The notes: a model not told the origin generated them from the sequence alone. A stretch of DNA of 64,000 nt from Virgibacillus siamensis (GCF_900162695.1 NZ_FUIH01000007.1:3100001-3164000); one strand, 5' to 3'. Shown: positions 44,089 to 52,534, counted from the first letter of the stretch. A program made the numbers and translations.

Positions 44089-45471
44089 ATGAACGAGCAA
44101 CAATTATCAAGAGGCTTAAAAAACAGGCATGTTCAGCTGATCGCAATTGGGGGAGCGATTGGAACGGGGCTGTTTCTTGGAGCGGGAAAATCTATTCATC
44201 TAGCAGGGCCGTCCATTTTATTCGCCTACATGATAACAGGGGTTTTTGCGTTTTTTATTATGCGTTCGCTCGGGGAACTGCTGTTAACCAACCTAAAGTA
44301 TAATTCGTTTGTGGACATTGTAAAAGATTATTTAGGCAATATGCCAGCATTTATTACGGGATGGACATACTGGTTCTGCTGGATTACCATCGCCATGGCC
44401 GACTTAACGGCTGTCGGTGTCTATGTTCAATATTGGCTACCAGGGGTACCGCAGTGGATTCCGGGGTTAATTGCGCTGGTTATTTTACTTGTTATGAACC
44501 TTGCGACTGTAAAATTATTTGGTGAAATGGAATTCTGGTTCGCATTGATCAAGATTATCGCCATTCTGGGATTGATTGCAGTTGGTATTTATATGATTAT
44601 CAGCGGCTTTTCCACCAGCTCGGGACCATCCAGTTTTACGAATTTATGGAGCCATGGAGGTATGTTTCCAAACGGCATGACAGGTTTTGTCCTGGCTTTT
44701 CAAATGGTCGTGTTTGCTTTTGCCGGCGTTGAATTGGTAGGGCTTACAGCAAGTGAAACATCGAACCCGGAAAAAGTAATTCCGAAAGCCATCAATAACA
44801 TTCCGCTCCGCATATTGATTTTTTACATAGGGGCACTGGCGGTTATTATGAGTATTTATCCGTGGAATGCCGTAGAACCTGCCGAAAGCCCTTTTGTTCA
44901 GGTCTTTGTAACAGTGGGGATTGCAGCTGCTGCCGGTATTATTAACTTTGTTGTGCTGACATCCGCAGCATCAGCATGCAACAGCGCGGTTTTCAGTACA
45001 AGCCGGATGCTGTATTCGCTGTCCGAAGAAAAAAATGCACCTGAACCATTGTCAAAACTGAATAAGCGAAATGTACCGTCCAATTCATTGTTTCTTTCAA
45101 CGGTCGTCATTTTTATTGCCGTTGTATTGAACTATATTATGCCGGATGGAGTATTTACACTCGTATCAAGCATTGCAACAACGTGTTTCATTTGGATTTG
45201 GGGAATTTTAGTCGTTTGCCATTTGAAATACCGGAAAACCAGACCGGAACTGGCAAAGAAAAGTAAATTTAAAATGCCTTTGTATCCGCTGTCAAATTAC
45301 CTGACACTTGCATTTCTAGCGTTTATTCTTGTTGTTCTTGGAATGGCGGAAGATACACGTGTCGCCCTGATCATAACTCCTGTCTGGTTTATCGCTTTGG
45401 TTGTGATTTATAAAATACAGAAATCAAAAGCGGAAGGGCAAGAAGAGGAAACGGTACCTGGAACGCATTAA
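44089..45471 (+). CDS. Amino-acid permease, D-serine/D-alanine/glycine type
   Basis: A 460-residue APC-superfamily transporter with about twelve membrane segments. The N-terminal LIAIGGAIGTGLFLGAGKSIHLAGPSI is the AAT-family signature. TYWFCWITIAMADLTAVGVYVQYWLPGVPQWIPGL and the later FQMVVFAFAGVELVGLTASET match the AapA/CycA branch that takes up D-Ser, D-Ala and Gly with protons. GAGAGGTGG precedes the ATG, and a clear terminator follows. Substrate is inferred from resemblance only. Confidence 0.88.
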   Translation: MNEQQLSRGLKNRHVQLIAIGGAIGTGLFLGAGKSIHLAGPSILFAYMITGVFAFFIMRSLGELLLTNLKYNSFVDIVKDYLGNMPAFITGWTYWFCWITIAMADLTAVGVYVQYWLPGVPQWIPGLIALVILLVMNLATVKLFGEMEFWFALIKIIAILGLIAVGIYMIISGFSTSSGPSSFTNLWSHGGMFPNGMTGFVLAFQMVVFAFAGVELVGLTASETSNPEKVIPKAINNIPLRILIFYIGALAVIMSIYPWNAVEPAESPFVQVFVTVGIAAAAGIINFVVLTSAASACNSAVFSTSRMLYSLSEEKNAPEPLSKLNKRNVPSNSLFLSTVVIFIAVVLNYIMPDGVFTLVSSIATTCFIWIWGILVVCHLKYRKTRPELAKKSKFKMPLYPLSNYLTLAFLAFILVVLGMAEDTRVALIITPVWFIALVVIYKIQKSKAEGQEEETVPGTH

Positions 45472-45500
45472 CTGCCAGGTTTTTAAAAACAAGTGATGAA

Positions 45501-45534
45501 ATGGTATGCCATGAAATGTGGCATGCCATTTTTT
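45501..45534 (+). terminator. Terminator after the amino-acid permease gene
   Basis: An 11-bp stem (ATGGTATGCCA with TGGCATGCCAT, one wobble) and a seven-base loop, followed by TTTTTT, 30 bases after the stop codon. Confidence 0.85.
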
Positions 45535-45562
45535 CAGAACCTCTGCAAAACTACCGCAAGTT

Positions 45563-45862
45563 TTACGGCTTATACTCTTCACTATTATGTATGTAATAAG
45601 CAATAAAGGAAAAGGCATCATCTAAGGTTAAGATGTCCCAATTTTCCTTTCGCTGATTCCTGTCACCTGGCACATGATGATGGTGATGGTGATGGGGTTC
45701 TGATTTAATTTTGTATTCCTCCGGGGTCCATGTTGCATCATGTGGCTCGTTTTCCCAAGCCGAAAGATGATGATATACCTTTCCCATTTTCGGAATGATA
45801 ATTTTCCATTGGTAATGGTATTCTATAACAAATCCATTTTTATATTTTTCAGTTGCATGCAA
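45563..45862 (-). CDS. Small soluble protein with a run of seven histidines
   Basis: The 99-residue product is rich in Tyr, Trp and His. The N-terminal half (GFVIEYHYQWKIIIPKMGKVYHH) looks like a beta-sheet; the middle has seven consecutive His, which could bind metal; the C-terminal part is helical. The start is TTG at 45862 after a GGGAAG site. No family is recognised. It sits 34 bases behind the LrgB-like gene on the same strand and may be cotranscribed. Confidence 0.55.
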   Translation of the reverse strand: MHATEKYKNGFVIEYHYQWKIIIPKMGKVYHHLSAWENEPHDATWTPEEYKIKSEPHHHHHHHVPGDRNQRKENWDILTLDDAFSFIAYYIHNSEEYKP

Positions 45863-45896
45863 TCCTGTCTTCCCGTGTACGGGGTGTCTGCTTTCA

Positions 45897-46586
45897 TCAC
45901 AACAACAACACCATCAACCCCGGTGTCACAATCGATACAATCACAGCGCTGGAAACCATGGCAATCGTACTGACAGATCCTTCTGTCTGGCTATTTTCCA
46001 TTGCTGTGGCGGTTCCGATGGCATGGGAGGCGCTGCCGATGCCGACGCCGCGGCCGAGATAGTGGTTGAGTCGAAACAGTTTAAAGACCCGTTTATGCAG
46101 CAATACACCGCCGATTCCTGCAATCATGACGAAGACAGCTGTCAGGGATGTAACGCCTCCCACCGTATTGGAAACGACCATGGCGACAGGGGTTGTGACG
46201 GATTTCGAGACGATTGAGTTTATAATTAACGTATCGAACCCGGCTGCTTTGGTCAGCAGAATACCGCTTGATATACCGGCTACTGCACCGATAAATGTTC
46301 CGACAAGTAACGGCAGAAAGATGGCTTTCAGGATGTCTCGCTGCAGGTACAATGGATAAGCAAGCGCTACTACAGCCGGCCCAAGCAGCTCATCAATCCA
46401 TTTTCCGCCTGTCATGTACGTATCATAGGATGCTTGAAAAAGCACCAGCACGATTATAATCGCGATTGTTGACGTCAGTACCGGAATGCTGAACGTATGC
46501 TGGACTTTTTGATGTATGGTAAATGCAATAAGATAAATGATGCACGTGCCAACGATGGCAGTGACTGCGATTAAAACACTATTCAT
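45897..46586 (-). CDS. LrgB/CidB-family membrane protein
   Basis: The 229-residue membrane protein has about six hydrophobic segments and the LrgB-family blocks GPAVVALAYPLYLQRD, SVTTPVAMVVS and GRGVGIGSASHAIGTATAME. Members work with a holin-like LrgA/CidA partner and are linked to murein hydrolase export, pyruvate uptake or glycolate transport in different species. The start overlaps the LrgA-like stop by eight bases, and AAAGGAATGG precedes it. Confidence 0.88.
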   Translation of the reverse strand: MNSVLIAVTAIVGTCIIYLIAFTIHQKVQHTFSIPVLTSTIAIIIVLVLFQASYDTYMTGGKWIDELLGPAVVALAYPLYLQRDILKAIFLPLLVGTFIGAVAGISSGILLTKAAGFDTLIINSIVSKSVTTPVAMVVSNTVGGVTSLTAVFVMIAGIGGVLLHKRVFKLFRLNHYLGRGVGIGSASHAIGTATAMENSQTEGSVSTIAMVSSAVIVSIVTPGLMVLLL

Positions 46587-46950
46587 GGTTCCATTCCTTT
46601 CGCTGTAACATCCATTGGCTGATCAAGCCGGCACTTCCCATAACAAGGATAGTGCTGAGAAGAACGATAACAATCAGCAGTACACCTTTTCCCGCGAACA
46701 CATCATAATATTCCATAACGCCCACGGTTGCCGGGATGAAAAACAGTGTCAGATGACGGACAAAAAAAGACGCCCCTTCTTCAATCCAGCGGACGTTAAA
46801 CAGATTGGTCTGCAAGGCGATAAACAGCAGGATAAGTCCGATGACACTGCCGGGAACAAACAGGTTCAGAACATCCTGAATCCACTCGCCGATTAAATAG
46901 ATTCCATATAAAACTGCTATTTGCAGAATGAGTTTGATAGATTTTTGCAT
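46579..46950 (-). CDS. LrgA/CidA-family holin-like protein
   Basis: The 123-residue membrane protein has four hydrophobic segments and the family phrases LFVPGSVIGLILLFIAL and FFIPATVGVMEYYDVF. I start it at the ATG at 46950; a frame from 47097 would add 49 residues unlike any family member. Its weak site (GAAAGAAG) and the long upstream region with a repeat array suggest special control. It forms a pair with the LrgB-like gene. Confidence 0.85.
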   Translation of the reverse strand: MQKSIKLILQIAVLYGIYLIGEWIQDVLNLFVPGSVIGLILLFIALQTNLFNVRWIEEGASFFVRHLTLFFIPATVGVMEYYDVFAGKGVLLIVIVLLSTILVMGSAGLISQWMLQRKEWNHE

Positions 46951-47143
46951 GGGTGAACACTTCTTTCTTCGCTGTCTTAAAATACTATCATAGATTTTCC
47001 GAACAGGTTTGAAAAGTATTTCGCTTGAATGGGGAGGTATGCGGTGCAAGAAAGTTTTTGGACAAAAGAATGAGAAGGCAGTCGGGGTGTGGAACATTAT
47101 GCTTCATAATACCAAGATAGATAGAACTTCCGATGGCCATTAT

Positions 47144-47272
47144 CAACCTTCGCAGGCACAATTCAACCCTTATATGCAGTTATCAACCATCACAGGTAAT
47201 ATATCGACCTTCAACCAATGTTAATCAACCTTGCCAGTATAGAATTCAACCATCACTGGCTGAAAATCAACC
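47144..47272. repeat. Phased array of seven CAACC motifs at 20-21 bp spacing
   Basis: CAACC (one copy CGACC) begins at 47144, 47164, 47184, 47205, 47226, 47247 and 47268. An extra copy lies out of phase at 47212. Each is preceded by TT or AT and most are followed by TTC or ATC and then CA or CC. The period is two helical turns. It lies between the LrgA-like gene (about 190 bases upstream of its start) and the MFS terminator. Confidence 0.85.
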
Positions 47273-47299
47273 TTCACAAACTTGATCATTATAAAATTA

Positions 47300-47327
47300 A
47301 AAAGGACTGTCGCAATGGACAGCCCTT
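47300..47327 (-). terminator. Terminator after the MFS transporter gene
   Basis: AAGGGCTGTC and GACAGTCCTT arms with one mismatch surround a six-base loop. On the minus strand TTTTTAATTTT follows. It starts four bases past the stop codon. Confidence 0.85.
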
Positions 47328-47331
47328 CATA

Positions 47332-48576
47332 TTAGTGTGCGTTTTCTACTGTGTCCACGTGGCGAATATGTTTGTCATTCAGCCAAATACACAGCACAGA
47401 TAGCGCGACAAATGCAGCACCGACATAAAACGGTACACTGGAATTATAGATTTCCGACAGTTTCCCGGCGAGATACGGCGCGATGGCACCGCCGATAAAA
47501 CGGAGAAAACTGTATGCCGCGGATGCAGTTGATCGCTGGACCGGGCTGGCGTTCATAACCGCGGTCGTGATTAGTGTGTTGTTATTGCCGAGCAGTGCGC
47601 CGGCTACAATGACTGCTGCAATGACAACCCACTGTGTCGACGTCCAGATTCCCATCGACAACAGGAGAAGGGCGAACAGGCTGAGCATCAGGCACATCGA
47701 TTTGACGGTTCCAAATGCTTTCTGCAGTTTCGGCGCCATGAAAACAGATGTGATTGCCAAAAGCAGCCCCCATCCAAGGAACACAAGTCCAAGCCCATGT
47801 TCACCGAGCCCAAGCACAAATGGGGCAAATGCGAGCAGCGTGAAAAAACCGAAATTATACAGAGCTGCCGAGATGCCAAATACGAGCAAAGATCGATGCT
47901 TCAATGCCCGGAACGGATCCAGCAGAGATGTTTTCTGTTTTGCCTGTGATGCGGATGCAGCTGACGGCATTAATGTCATCAGCCCGAAAAAAGCAATGGC
48001 CATTAATGTTGCGACACCGAAAAATGGGCCTCGCCAGGACATGGCACCGAGCCATCCGCCAATCAGCGGGCCGACTGAAATACCGAGTCCGATAGCTGCC
48101 TCGTATAAGATAATCGCTTTTGCATTACCACTGTTGGATAAGGTGACGATTGCGGTAAGCGCAGTAGCAACAAAAAGGGCATTCCCGAGTCCCCAGCCGC
48201 CGCGTAATGCAACAAGTTCCCAGATTCCGTTTGATGCTCCGCCAAGTCCGGAAAAGACCGCAATAATAATAATCCCGGCGATGAGTGTGCGTTTGATACC
48301 GATGCGCGATGTGATGGCACCAGTAACGAGCATCGCAACGGCCATAACGGCATTATAGCTCGTAAACAGCAATGTTGTTTCACTTTTGGTGGCATCGAGC
48401 TGCTTGGAAATGGCGGGTAAAATCGGATCGACCAGCCCGAGCCCCATAAAGGCAATAATTGAGGCAAAGAAAACTGCCCAAACGGCTTTCGGCTGGCTGA
48501 GAATGCCGCTTTTTTCCGCAGCAGCCGCGTCAGGCACACGATGTTCAATTGGTTTCGATACAGTTGATGATGGCAT
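47332..48576 (-). CDS. MFS drug-efflux-type transporter
   Basis: A 414-residue major facilitator with about twelve membrane segments. The motif-A region between segments 2 and 3 is GAITSRIGIKRTLIAG and a motif-C-like GLGISVGPLIGGWLG lies in segment 5, both typical of drug/proton antiporters. The start at 48576 follows AAGGGAG. A divergent MarR gene and a palindrome in the shared promoter region point to induction by the exported compound. The substrate is unknown. Confidence 0.85.
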   Translation of the reverse strand: MPSSTVSKPIEHRVPDAAAAEKSGILSQPKAVWAVFFASIIAFMGLGLVDPILPAISKQLDATKSETTLLFTSYNAVMAVAMLVTGAITSRIGIKRTLIAGIIIIAVFSGLGGASNGIWELVALRGGWGLGNALFVATALTAIVTLSNSGNAKAIILYEAAIGLGISVGPLIGGWLGAMSWRGPFFGVATLMAIAFFGLMTLMPSAASASQAKQKTSLLDPFRALKHRSLLVFGISAALYNFGFFTLLAFAPFVLGLGEHGLGLVFLGWGLLLAITSVFMAPKLQKAFGTVKSMCLMLSLFALLLLSMGIWTSTQWVVIAAVIVAGALLGNNNTLITTAVMNASPVQRSTASAAYSFLRFIGGAIAPYLAGKLSEIYNSSVPFYVGAAFVALSVLCIWLNDKHIRHVDTVENAH

Positions 48577-48619
48577 ATGCGTAACTCCCTTAATTTTAAA
48601 AATACCAGTTGATTGTATC

Positions 48620-48639
48620 ATACAACTAAGTAGTTGTAT
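48620..48639. promoter_or_regulatory. MarR-type operator palindrome
   Basis: ATACAACT and its complement AGTTGTAT flank a four-base centre. The 20-bp site lies 44 bases before the MFS start and 76 bases before the divergent MarR gene, a classic layout for autoregulation and efflux control. Confidence 0.7.
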
Positions 48640-48714
48640 AGTACACATAATAAATTGACATTTCCACACAGAAAGTTATGATTGGCTTATAATACTGGAT
48701 GAGGTGTTAGCATA

Positions 48715-49143
48715 ATGAATGACGAAACAATCGCGGGTATTGAAAAGGAAATCACGAGCTTTATCCGCCGTATTATTTTATCGGAAAAACGATTAAACGG
48801 ACTGGATCGTTCCACATATGTCATCCTGAGGCAGCTGGAAACATACGGACCTGCGGGAGTGAAGCAACTCTCCGTTGACTTGCAATTGGACAGCTCCACC
48901 ATAAGCAGACAGGCTGCAACCCTTGTGGAAAAAAATTATGCCGTGAAGGAACCGAATCCTGCTGATGGCCGCTCCTACTTTTACCGGATTACCGACCTTG
49001 GCGAAAAAGAATTGGAGGCCAACAGGGAGCGCCGGTATGAGCGACTAAGGTACATGCTTTCAGAATGGCCGGAAGCAGACAGGAAAATGTTCGGCCAACT
49101 GCTGCAGCGCTATAACGAAGGCGTGGAAGAATTGCACGAGTAA
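48715..49143 (+). CDS. MarR-family regulator
   Basis: The 142-residue protein has the MarR winged helix at about residues 30-100 (GVKQLSVDLQLDSSTISRQAATLVEKNYAVKEPNPADGRSYFYRI; DGRS lies in the wing) between dimerisation helices. It probably represses the divergent MFS transporter gene and itself through the palindrome at 48620-48639. GATGAGGTG precedes the ATG. Confidence 0.9.
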   Translation: MNDETIAGIEKEITSFIRRIILSEKRLNGLDRSTYVILRQLETYGPAGVKQLSVDLQLDSSTISRQAATLVEKNYAVKEPNPADGRSYFYRITDLGEKELEANRERRYERLRYMLSEWPEADRKMFGQLLQRYNEGVEELHE

Positions 49144-49222
49144 GTAAGGTTCGGGGATAGTTTATGCTTGTACTCCAGCGGGTAATGCATTTATACGACA
49201 ATCCAAAAAGGAGTGTTACCTG

Positions 49223-49582
49223 ATGGAGCAGATTCTCTTCATCCAGACGGGAACCGGAATGGATGTACATGGTCAGGATGTGACAAAAGCATCTGTCCGT
49301 GCCGTGGAAGATGCCATCTATCGAAATTCAATGCCGGGTGTTGAAAAAAGCCTGCCCAGACAAAAACTGGATAATATGAAAGTAAATGTCCGTCTTGCTG
49401 TACCGCTCGATCGTTCCAAACTGGATACGGACAAAATAAAGGAAATCCTCCCATACGGATCGGTTGAGGTGGATGTAACAGACGGTGGCATGGCAACATC
49501 CAGTGGTATAATACTGGAAGACAAAGATGATGAGAATGACTTGATGTATATTGTAAATGCAGCCGTTGAAGTTGGCTATTAA
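49223..49582 (+). CDS. Lin0512-family conserved protein
   Basis: A 119-residue soluble protein of the Lin0512 group: ILFIQTGTGMDVHGQDVTKASVRAVEDAI at the start, and GGMATSSGIILEDKDDENDLMYIVNAAVEVGY at the end. The family forms small ring-like or barrel oligomers and its biochemical role is unknown. AAAAAGGAG lies seven bases before the ATG. It stands alone and shares a bidirectional terminator with dacC. Confidence 0.85.
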   Translation: MEQILFIQTGTGMDVHGQDVTKASVRAVEDAIYRNSMPGVEKSLPRQKLDNMKVNVRLAVPLDRSKLDTDKIKEILPYGSVEVDVTDGGMATSSGIILEDKDDENDLMYIVNAAVEVGY

Positions 49583-49590
49583 ATGTTAAA

Positions 49591-49628
49591 AAGGGAGTGA
49601 ACAACCTAATTTGGCTGTTCACTCCCTT
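49591..49628. terminator. Bidirectional terminator between the Lin0512 gene and dacC
   Basis: A perfect 13-bp stem (AAGGGAGTGAACA and complement) with a twelve-base loop is flanked by AAA on the left and ATTTTTG on the right, so it can act for both converging genes. Confidence 0.88.
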
Positions 49629-49638
49629 ATTTTTGTAT

Positions 49639-51168
49639 CTATTCAAATTCATGTTTGGCGAGGACTGTTGCTATATTATCCTCAATCGCCCGCATATTGG
49701 ATGACGCACCAAGGTAATTATTAATCAGGATGGAGAAAATTAATTTCTGCCCGTCTTTTGTCGTCACATATCCGGATAGTGTATTCATCCCTGTCAAAGA
49801 GCCGGTCTTGGCCCTGACGTTTCCTTTTGCGGGTTCTTCCGTCATCCGATGGCGCAATGTCCCTCCGACAAATCGTTTAGACATACCTGCTAATGGCAAT
49901 GATTTTTTAAATACAGGGAACCAGCTCTCATCCTGGATGGCGTAAAGCAACTGCGAAATTCCATTTGCCGGAAGCATATTTTTATGCGACATTCCGGATC
50001 CATCACGAAGCCGGAGAGTTTCCGTATTCATTCCAAACTCAGCAACTGTATCTTCAATAACCCGCAGCCCTTCGTCCCAGCTGCCTTCCCCTTTAAGCAC
50101 CTTACCCATTTCTTTCGTCAATATTTCTGCATGCCCATTATTACTCAATTTCATGAACGGAATATATAATTCGCTTAATGGCATCGATTTTCTTGAAGTG
50201 AGAACAGTGGCATCATCAGGCGTAGCACCCATCTTCACTTTCGAATTTCCGACAAGTTTTATGCCGTGTTCCTGAAGGGATTTATGGAATACATCGAGTG
50301 CATAACCAGTAGGCTCCCAAACCGACACCCACGACCTCGCCCTGGAACCATCAAGCGGGATCGCACCTTCAATCACAATATCATTCGAACCATGCTCACG
50401 TTTGATGGAAATATCGTTTCGTCCATCCTTGGCTACTGTTTCCGCTTTATTGACAATCGTCACATAATCCGTATTCGGCGTCACCTTTACTTCAGGATTC
50501 TCACCGGCATCTTCGGCAGGATATACTTCCACAATGATTGTTCCCGCGTCATAGTCTTCATTTGGCGATAAGGTTAGAGCAGACACCTGGGCACCAGTAT
50601 AAAATGGTTCATCTGACCAGTTCAAGTCCTGGGACAATCGGACATCATCATACCAGCTGTCATCCGCAATCAGATTCCCCTTAATATTCTTTATCCCCAT
50701 TGCTTTCAGTTCTTTTGCAAATTGATCCAAGTCTTGCTTCATCAATGTTGGGTCGCCTTTACCTTTTAAGTAAAGATTTCCGTGGAGCGTCTTTCCTTTA
50801 ATGCTCCCGTCAGTTAATACTTCGGTTGTGAATTGATAATCCGTGCCTAACGTCTCAAACGCCGCTGCTCCGGTTAGCAGTTTCATGTTGGATGCAGGGT
50901 GCAGCCGGAAATCACCGAACTGATCAAACAGAATCTCCCCTGTATCGGCATTTCGAATACTTACTCCTGTAGTCGTCCCATCCAAATGTTCATTTTGAAG
51001 AATTTCTTCAATCTTGTCCTGCAGTTGAACCGATTCGGCTGAAGCAACTTGAGTAGATTCTTCGGATGTTGTAAAAAATGGTGCCTTTCCCCCGTTCACA
51101 AATGCAATAGAAATCATCAATGCAAGAACAAGGAAAATGGAAGCTTTTTTTACAAAACTTCTTTGCAT
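49639..51168 (-). CDS. dacC: D-alanyl-D-alanine carboxypeptidase/endopeptidase, S13 family
   Basis: A low-molecular-weight penicillin-binding protein (PBP4a/DacC type) of about 509 residues. It trims or cuts peptidoglycan peptides outside the cell. The active-site motifs are SNMK (about residues 93-96), SNN in KLSNNGHAEIL and KTGSLTG near the C-terminus. The insertion between SXXK and SXN (about 130-310) is typical of S13 enzymes. An N-terminal hydrophobic segment is a signal peptide. The ATG at 51168 follows AAAGGATGTGA, one base off the full anti-SD complement; the GTG at 51180 lies inside it. Confidence 0.92.
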   Translation of the reverse strand: MQRSFVKKASIFLVLALMISIAFVNGGKAPFFTTSEESTQVASAESVQLQDKIEEILQNEHLDGTTTGVSIRNADTGEILFDQFGDFRLHPASNMKLLTGAAAFETLGTDYQFTTEVLTDGSIKGKTLHGNLYLKGKGDPTLMKQDLDQFAKELKAMGIKNIKGNLIADDSWYDDVRLSQDLNWSDEPFYTGAQVSALTLSPNEDYDAGTIIVEVYPAEDAGENPEVKVTPNTDYVTIVNKAETVAKDGRNDISIKREHGSNDIVIEGAIPLDGSRARSWVSVWEPTGYALDVFHKSLQEHGIKLVGNSKVKMGATPDDATVLTSRKSMPLSELYIPFMKLSNNGHAEILTKEMGKVLKGEGSWDEGLRVIEDTVAEFGMNTETLRLRDGSGMSHKNMLPANGISQLLYAIQDESWFPVFKKSLPLAGMSKRFVGGTLRHRMTEEPAKGNVRAKTGSLTGMNTLSGYVTTKDGQKLIFSILINNYLGASSNMRAIEDNIATVLAKHEFE

Positions 51169-51375
51169 AAATAAGTTCACATCCTTTATTAAATTATTTT
51201 ATCGTGGTGGTTATGTTCATATGTATGTGGTGAAGTAAAGCCATTTGTTGCATGGTAATGAAGTAAATCAGCTGAAGGATTGTATTTTTTCGTGAAGGAC
51301 CGTATTTTCCCCAAAGAAGTAATATACGAACAACTTATTGTGGTTACATTTAAGAATATCATCACTGCCAAAATA

Positions 51376-51771
51376 TTACAACCACTGTTTTGCGTTCGTG
51401 GCAAATCTGGCAGAATGCCCTTTTACAAATTTCAGAACTTCCAATAATCCATCCACCTCCAATCGTTGCGCTTTCCTATCGTTATCCTTGCAAAGGTCAA
51501 CCTGTATTTCATTAAGTTTTTCAGTCAGCTGAACAACCATATCCGGCGTTGTGCACCTGTTTGTCCGCTTAATTTCAAAAATAACTTGCAAGTCTTCCAG
51601 TGATAGCCCAATCATAACCATTCGTTCAATGAATCGAATATTTCCGCAATCCTGTTTTGAATATATACGATGTTTATTTTTCCATGCTGGCTGAATCAGC
51701 TGTAACTGCTCATAATAGTGAATCATATCCATTGAAATTCCCGATTTGTTAACAAGTTCAATTAAACCCAT
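51376..51771 (-). CDS. MerR-family regulator
   Basis: The 131-residue protein has an N-terminal MerR winged helix (ELVNKSGISMDMIHYYEQLQLIQPAWKNKHRIYSKQDC, about residues 4-41) and a short helical dimer region. The first helix reads SGISMDMIHYYEQ, slightly unlike the common form VSxxTLRYYE. The effector and target are unknown; no divergent target gene is evident. The ATG at 51771 is seven bases from GAGGGGG. Confidence 0.8.
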   Translation of the reverse strand: MGLIELVNKSGISMDMIHYYEQLQLIQPAWKNKHRIYSKQDCGNIRFIERMVMIGLSLEDLQVIFEIKRTNRCTTPDMVVQLTEKLNEIQVDLCKDNDRKAQRLEVDGLLEVLKFVKGHSARFATNAKQWL

Positions 51772-51799
51772 GACCATTCCCCCTCATTCATTCTGTTCC

Positions 51800-52035
51800 G
51801 GGGACTGGGACAAAAATGTTTTATCCAAAGAAAAACTCGAATAAATAATTAGAAAGTAGTGGGTATAAACCGCTTCGGAAATATACTTCGCTTTCCGCGG
51901 GCGGCTGGTGAGCCTCCTCGTGCTGACGCACTGCGGGGTCTCACCTATGCCTTTCCTCCCGCAGGAGTCTACGTATATTTCCTCCGCTAATTCCCTAATT
52001 GTTCGTCTTTTGAATTACACGTATTGATATGTCCC
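51800..52035. repeat. Bacillaceae-type intergenic repeat with GC-rich core
   Basis: The core (about 51886-51990) contains CGCTTTCCGCGGGCGGCTGG, GAGCCTCCTCGTGCTGACGC and CCTCCCGCAGGAGTCTACGT, markedly more GC-rich than its surroundings and able to fold. The ends carry GACTGGGACA and TGTCCCAGCCTC, an inverted pair. I recall closely similar elements scattered through many Bacillaceae genomes. No gene lies in it. A truncated end copy occurs at 34917-34985. Confidence 0.75.
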
Positions 52036-52103
52036 AGCCTCTTGTTTACCTTATAATCGAATCCAAGGCTGGAAAGGTGGCATTAAATGTTAAAAATAAA
52101 ACA

Positions 52104-52151
52104 CCCCTCATGCATCTGCATAAGGGGTTCGATATTTCCCGGGAAATATCG
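52104..52151. terminator. Two adjacent hairpins after the PCD gene
   Basis: ACCCCT with ATGCA pairs with GCAT and AGGGGT (about 52104-52128). Directly beside it CGATATTTCCCGGGAAATATCG is a perfect palindrome. The first looks like a terminator for the PCD gene on the minus strand (TTTTATTTTT follows); the palindrome may add to it or bind a protein. Confidence 0.6.
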
Positions 52152-52165
52152 ACAATTTTCCGGTG

Positions 52166-52462
52166 TCATTTGGTTGTTTTGTCGTAAAGTTTATCAAAAT
52201 GATTAACCATTTCAAAGTCCAAGTCGGTCAATCCCTTCATTTGCCATGAGGAAATTTTCAGAGTTACGACCTTGTAATCAATTGAAATGAACGGGTGATG
52301 CTGCTTTTCTTCAGCATACGCGGCAATTTGATCAACAAAGCGGACACCATTCAAGAAATCTTTGAATCGATATTTTCGGGTAATCCACTTCTCGTCCAAA
52401 CGCTCCCAATCCGGTACTGCCTTCAGTTCCTGCTCAATTTGCTCTTCACTTAGGCGTTCCAT
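52166..52462 (-). CDS. Pterin-4a-carbinolamine dehydratase (PCD/PhhB)
   Basis: The 98-residue enzyme dehydrates 4a-hydroxytetrahydrobiopterin in pterin recycling. It shows the family signature EEKQHHPFISIDYKVVTLKI with the catalytic HHP and the early WERLDEKWITRKYRFKDF. Its size is normal. No aromatic hydroxylase gene is nearby, so its role in this organism is open; some bacterial PCDs assist molybdopterin or folate metabolism. Confidence 0.9.
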   Translation of the reverse strand: MERLSEEQIEQELKAVPDWERLDEKWITRKYRFKDFLNGVRFVDQIAAYAEEKQHHPFISIDYKVVTLKISSWQMKGLTDLDFEMVNHFDKLYDKTTK

Positions 52463-52510
52463 CTTATCTCCTCCTCAAATAATTTACAGATATAACCACT
52501 TGTCAACACT

Positions 52511-52534
52511 TTATCCACAGAAAAATGTGGATAA
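52511..52534. promoter_or_regulatory. Inverted pair of consensus DnaA boxes
   Basis: TTATCCACA (52511-52519) and TGTGGATAA (52526-52534) are exact DnaA-box sequences facing each other with six bases between them, in the divergent promoter region of the PCD gene and a membrane-protein gene. Confidence 0.65.

Noticed and set aside
47144..47272. CRISPR array
   Set aside because: The repeated unit is only about five to eight bases with a 20-21 bp period, spacers are too short, and no cas gene is in the window.
47483..48358. Long plus-strand frame (291 codons) opposite the MFS gene
   Set aside because: It is antisense to a clear transporter, has no ribosome site or family features, and its Pro/Ser/Ala-rich composition is that of a shadow of a GC-richer gene.
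51189..51404. 71-codon frame between dacC and the MerR gene
   Set aside because: It overlaps the MerR 3' end, has no ribosome site and no protein-like pattern.
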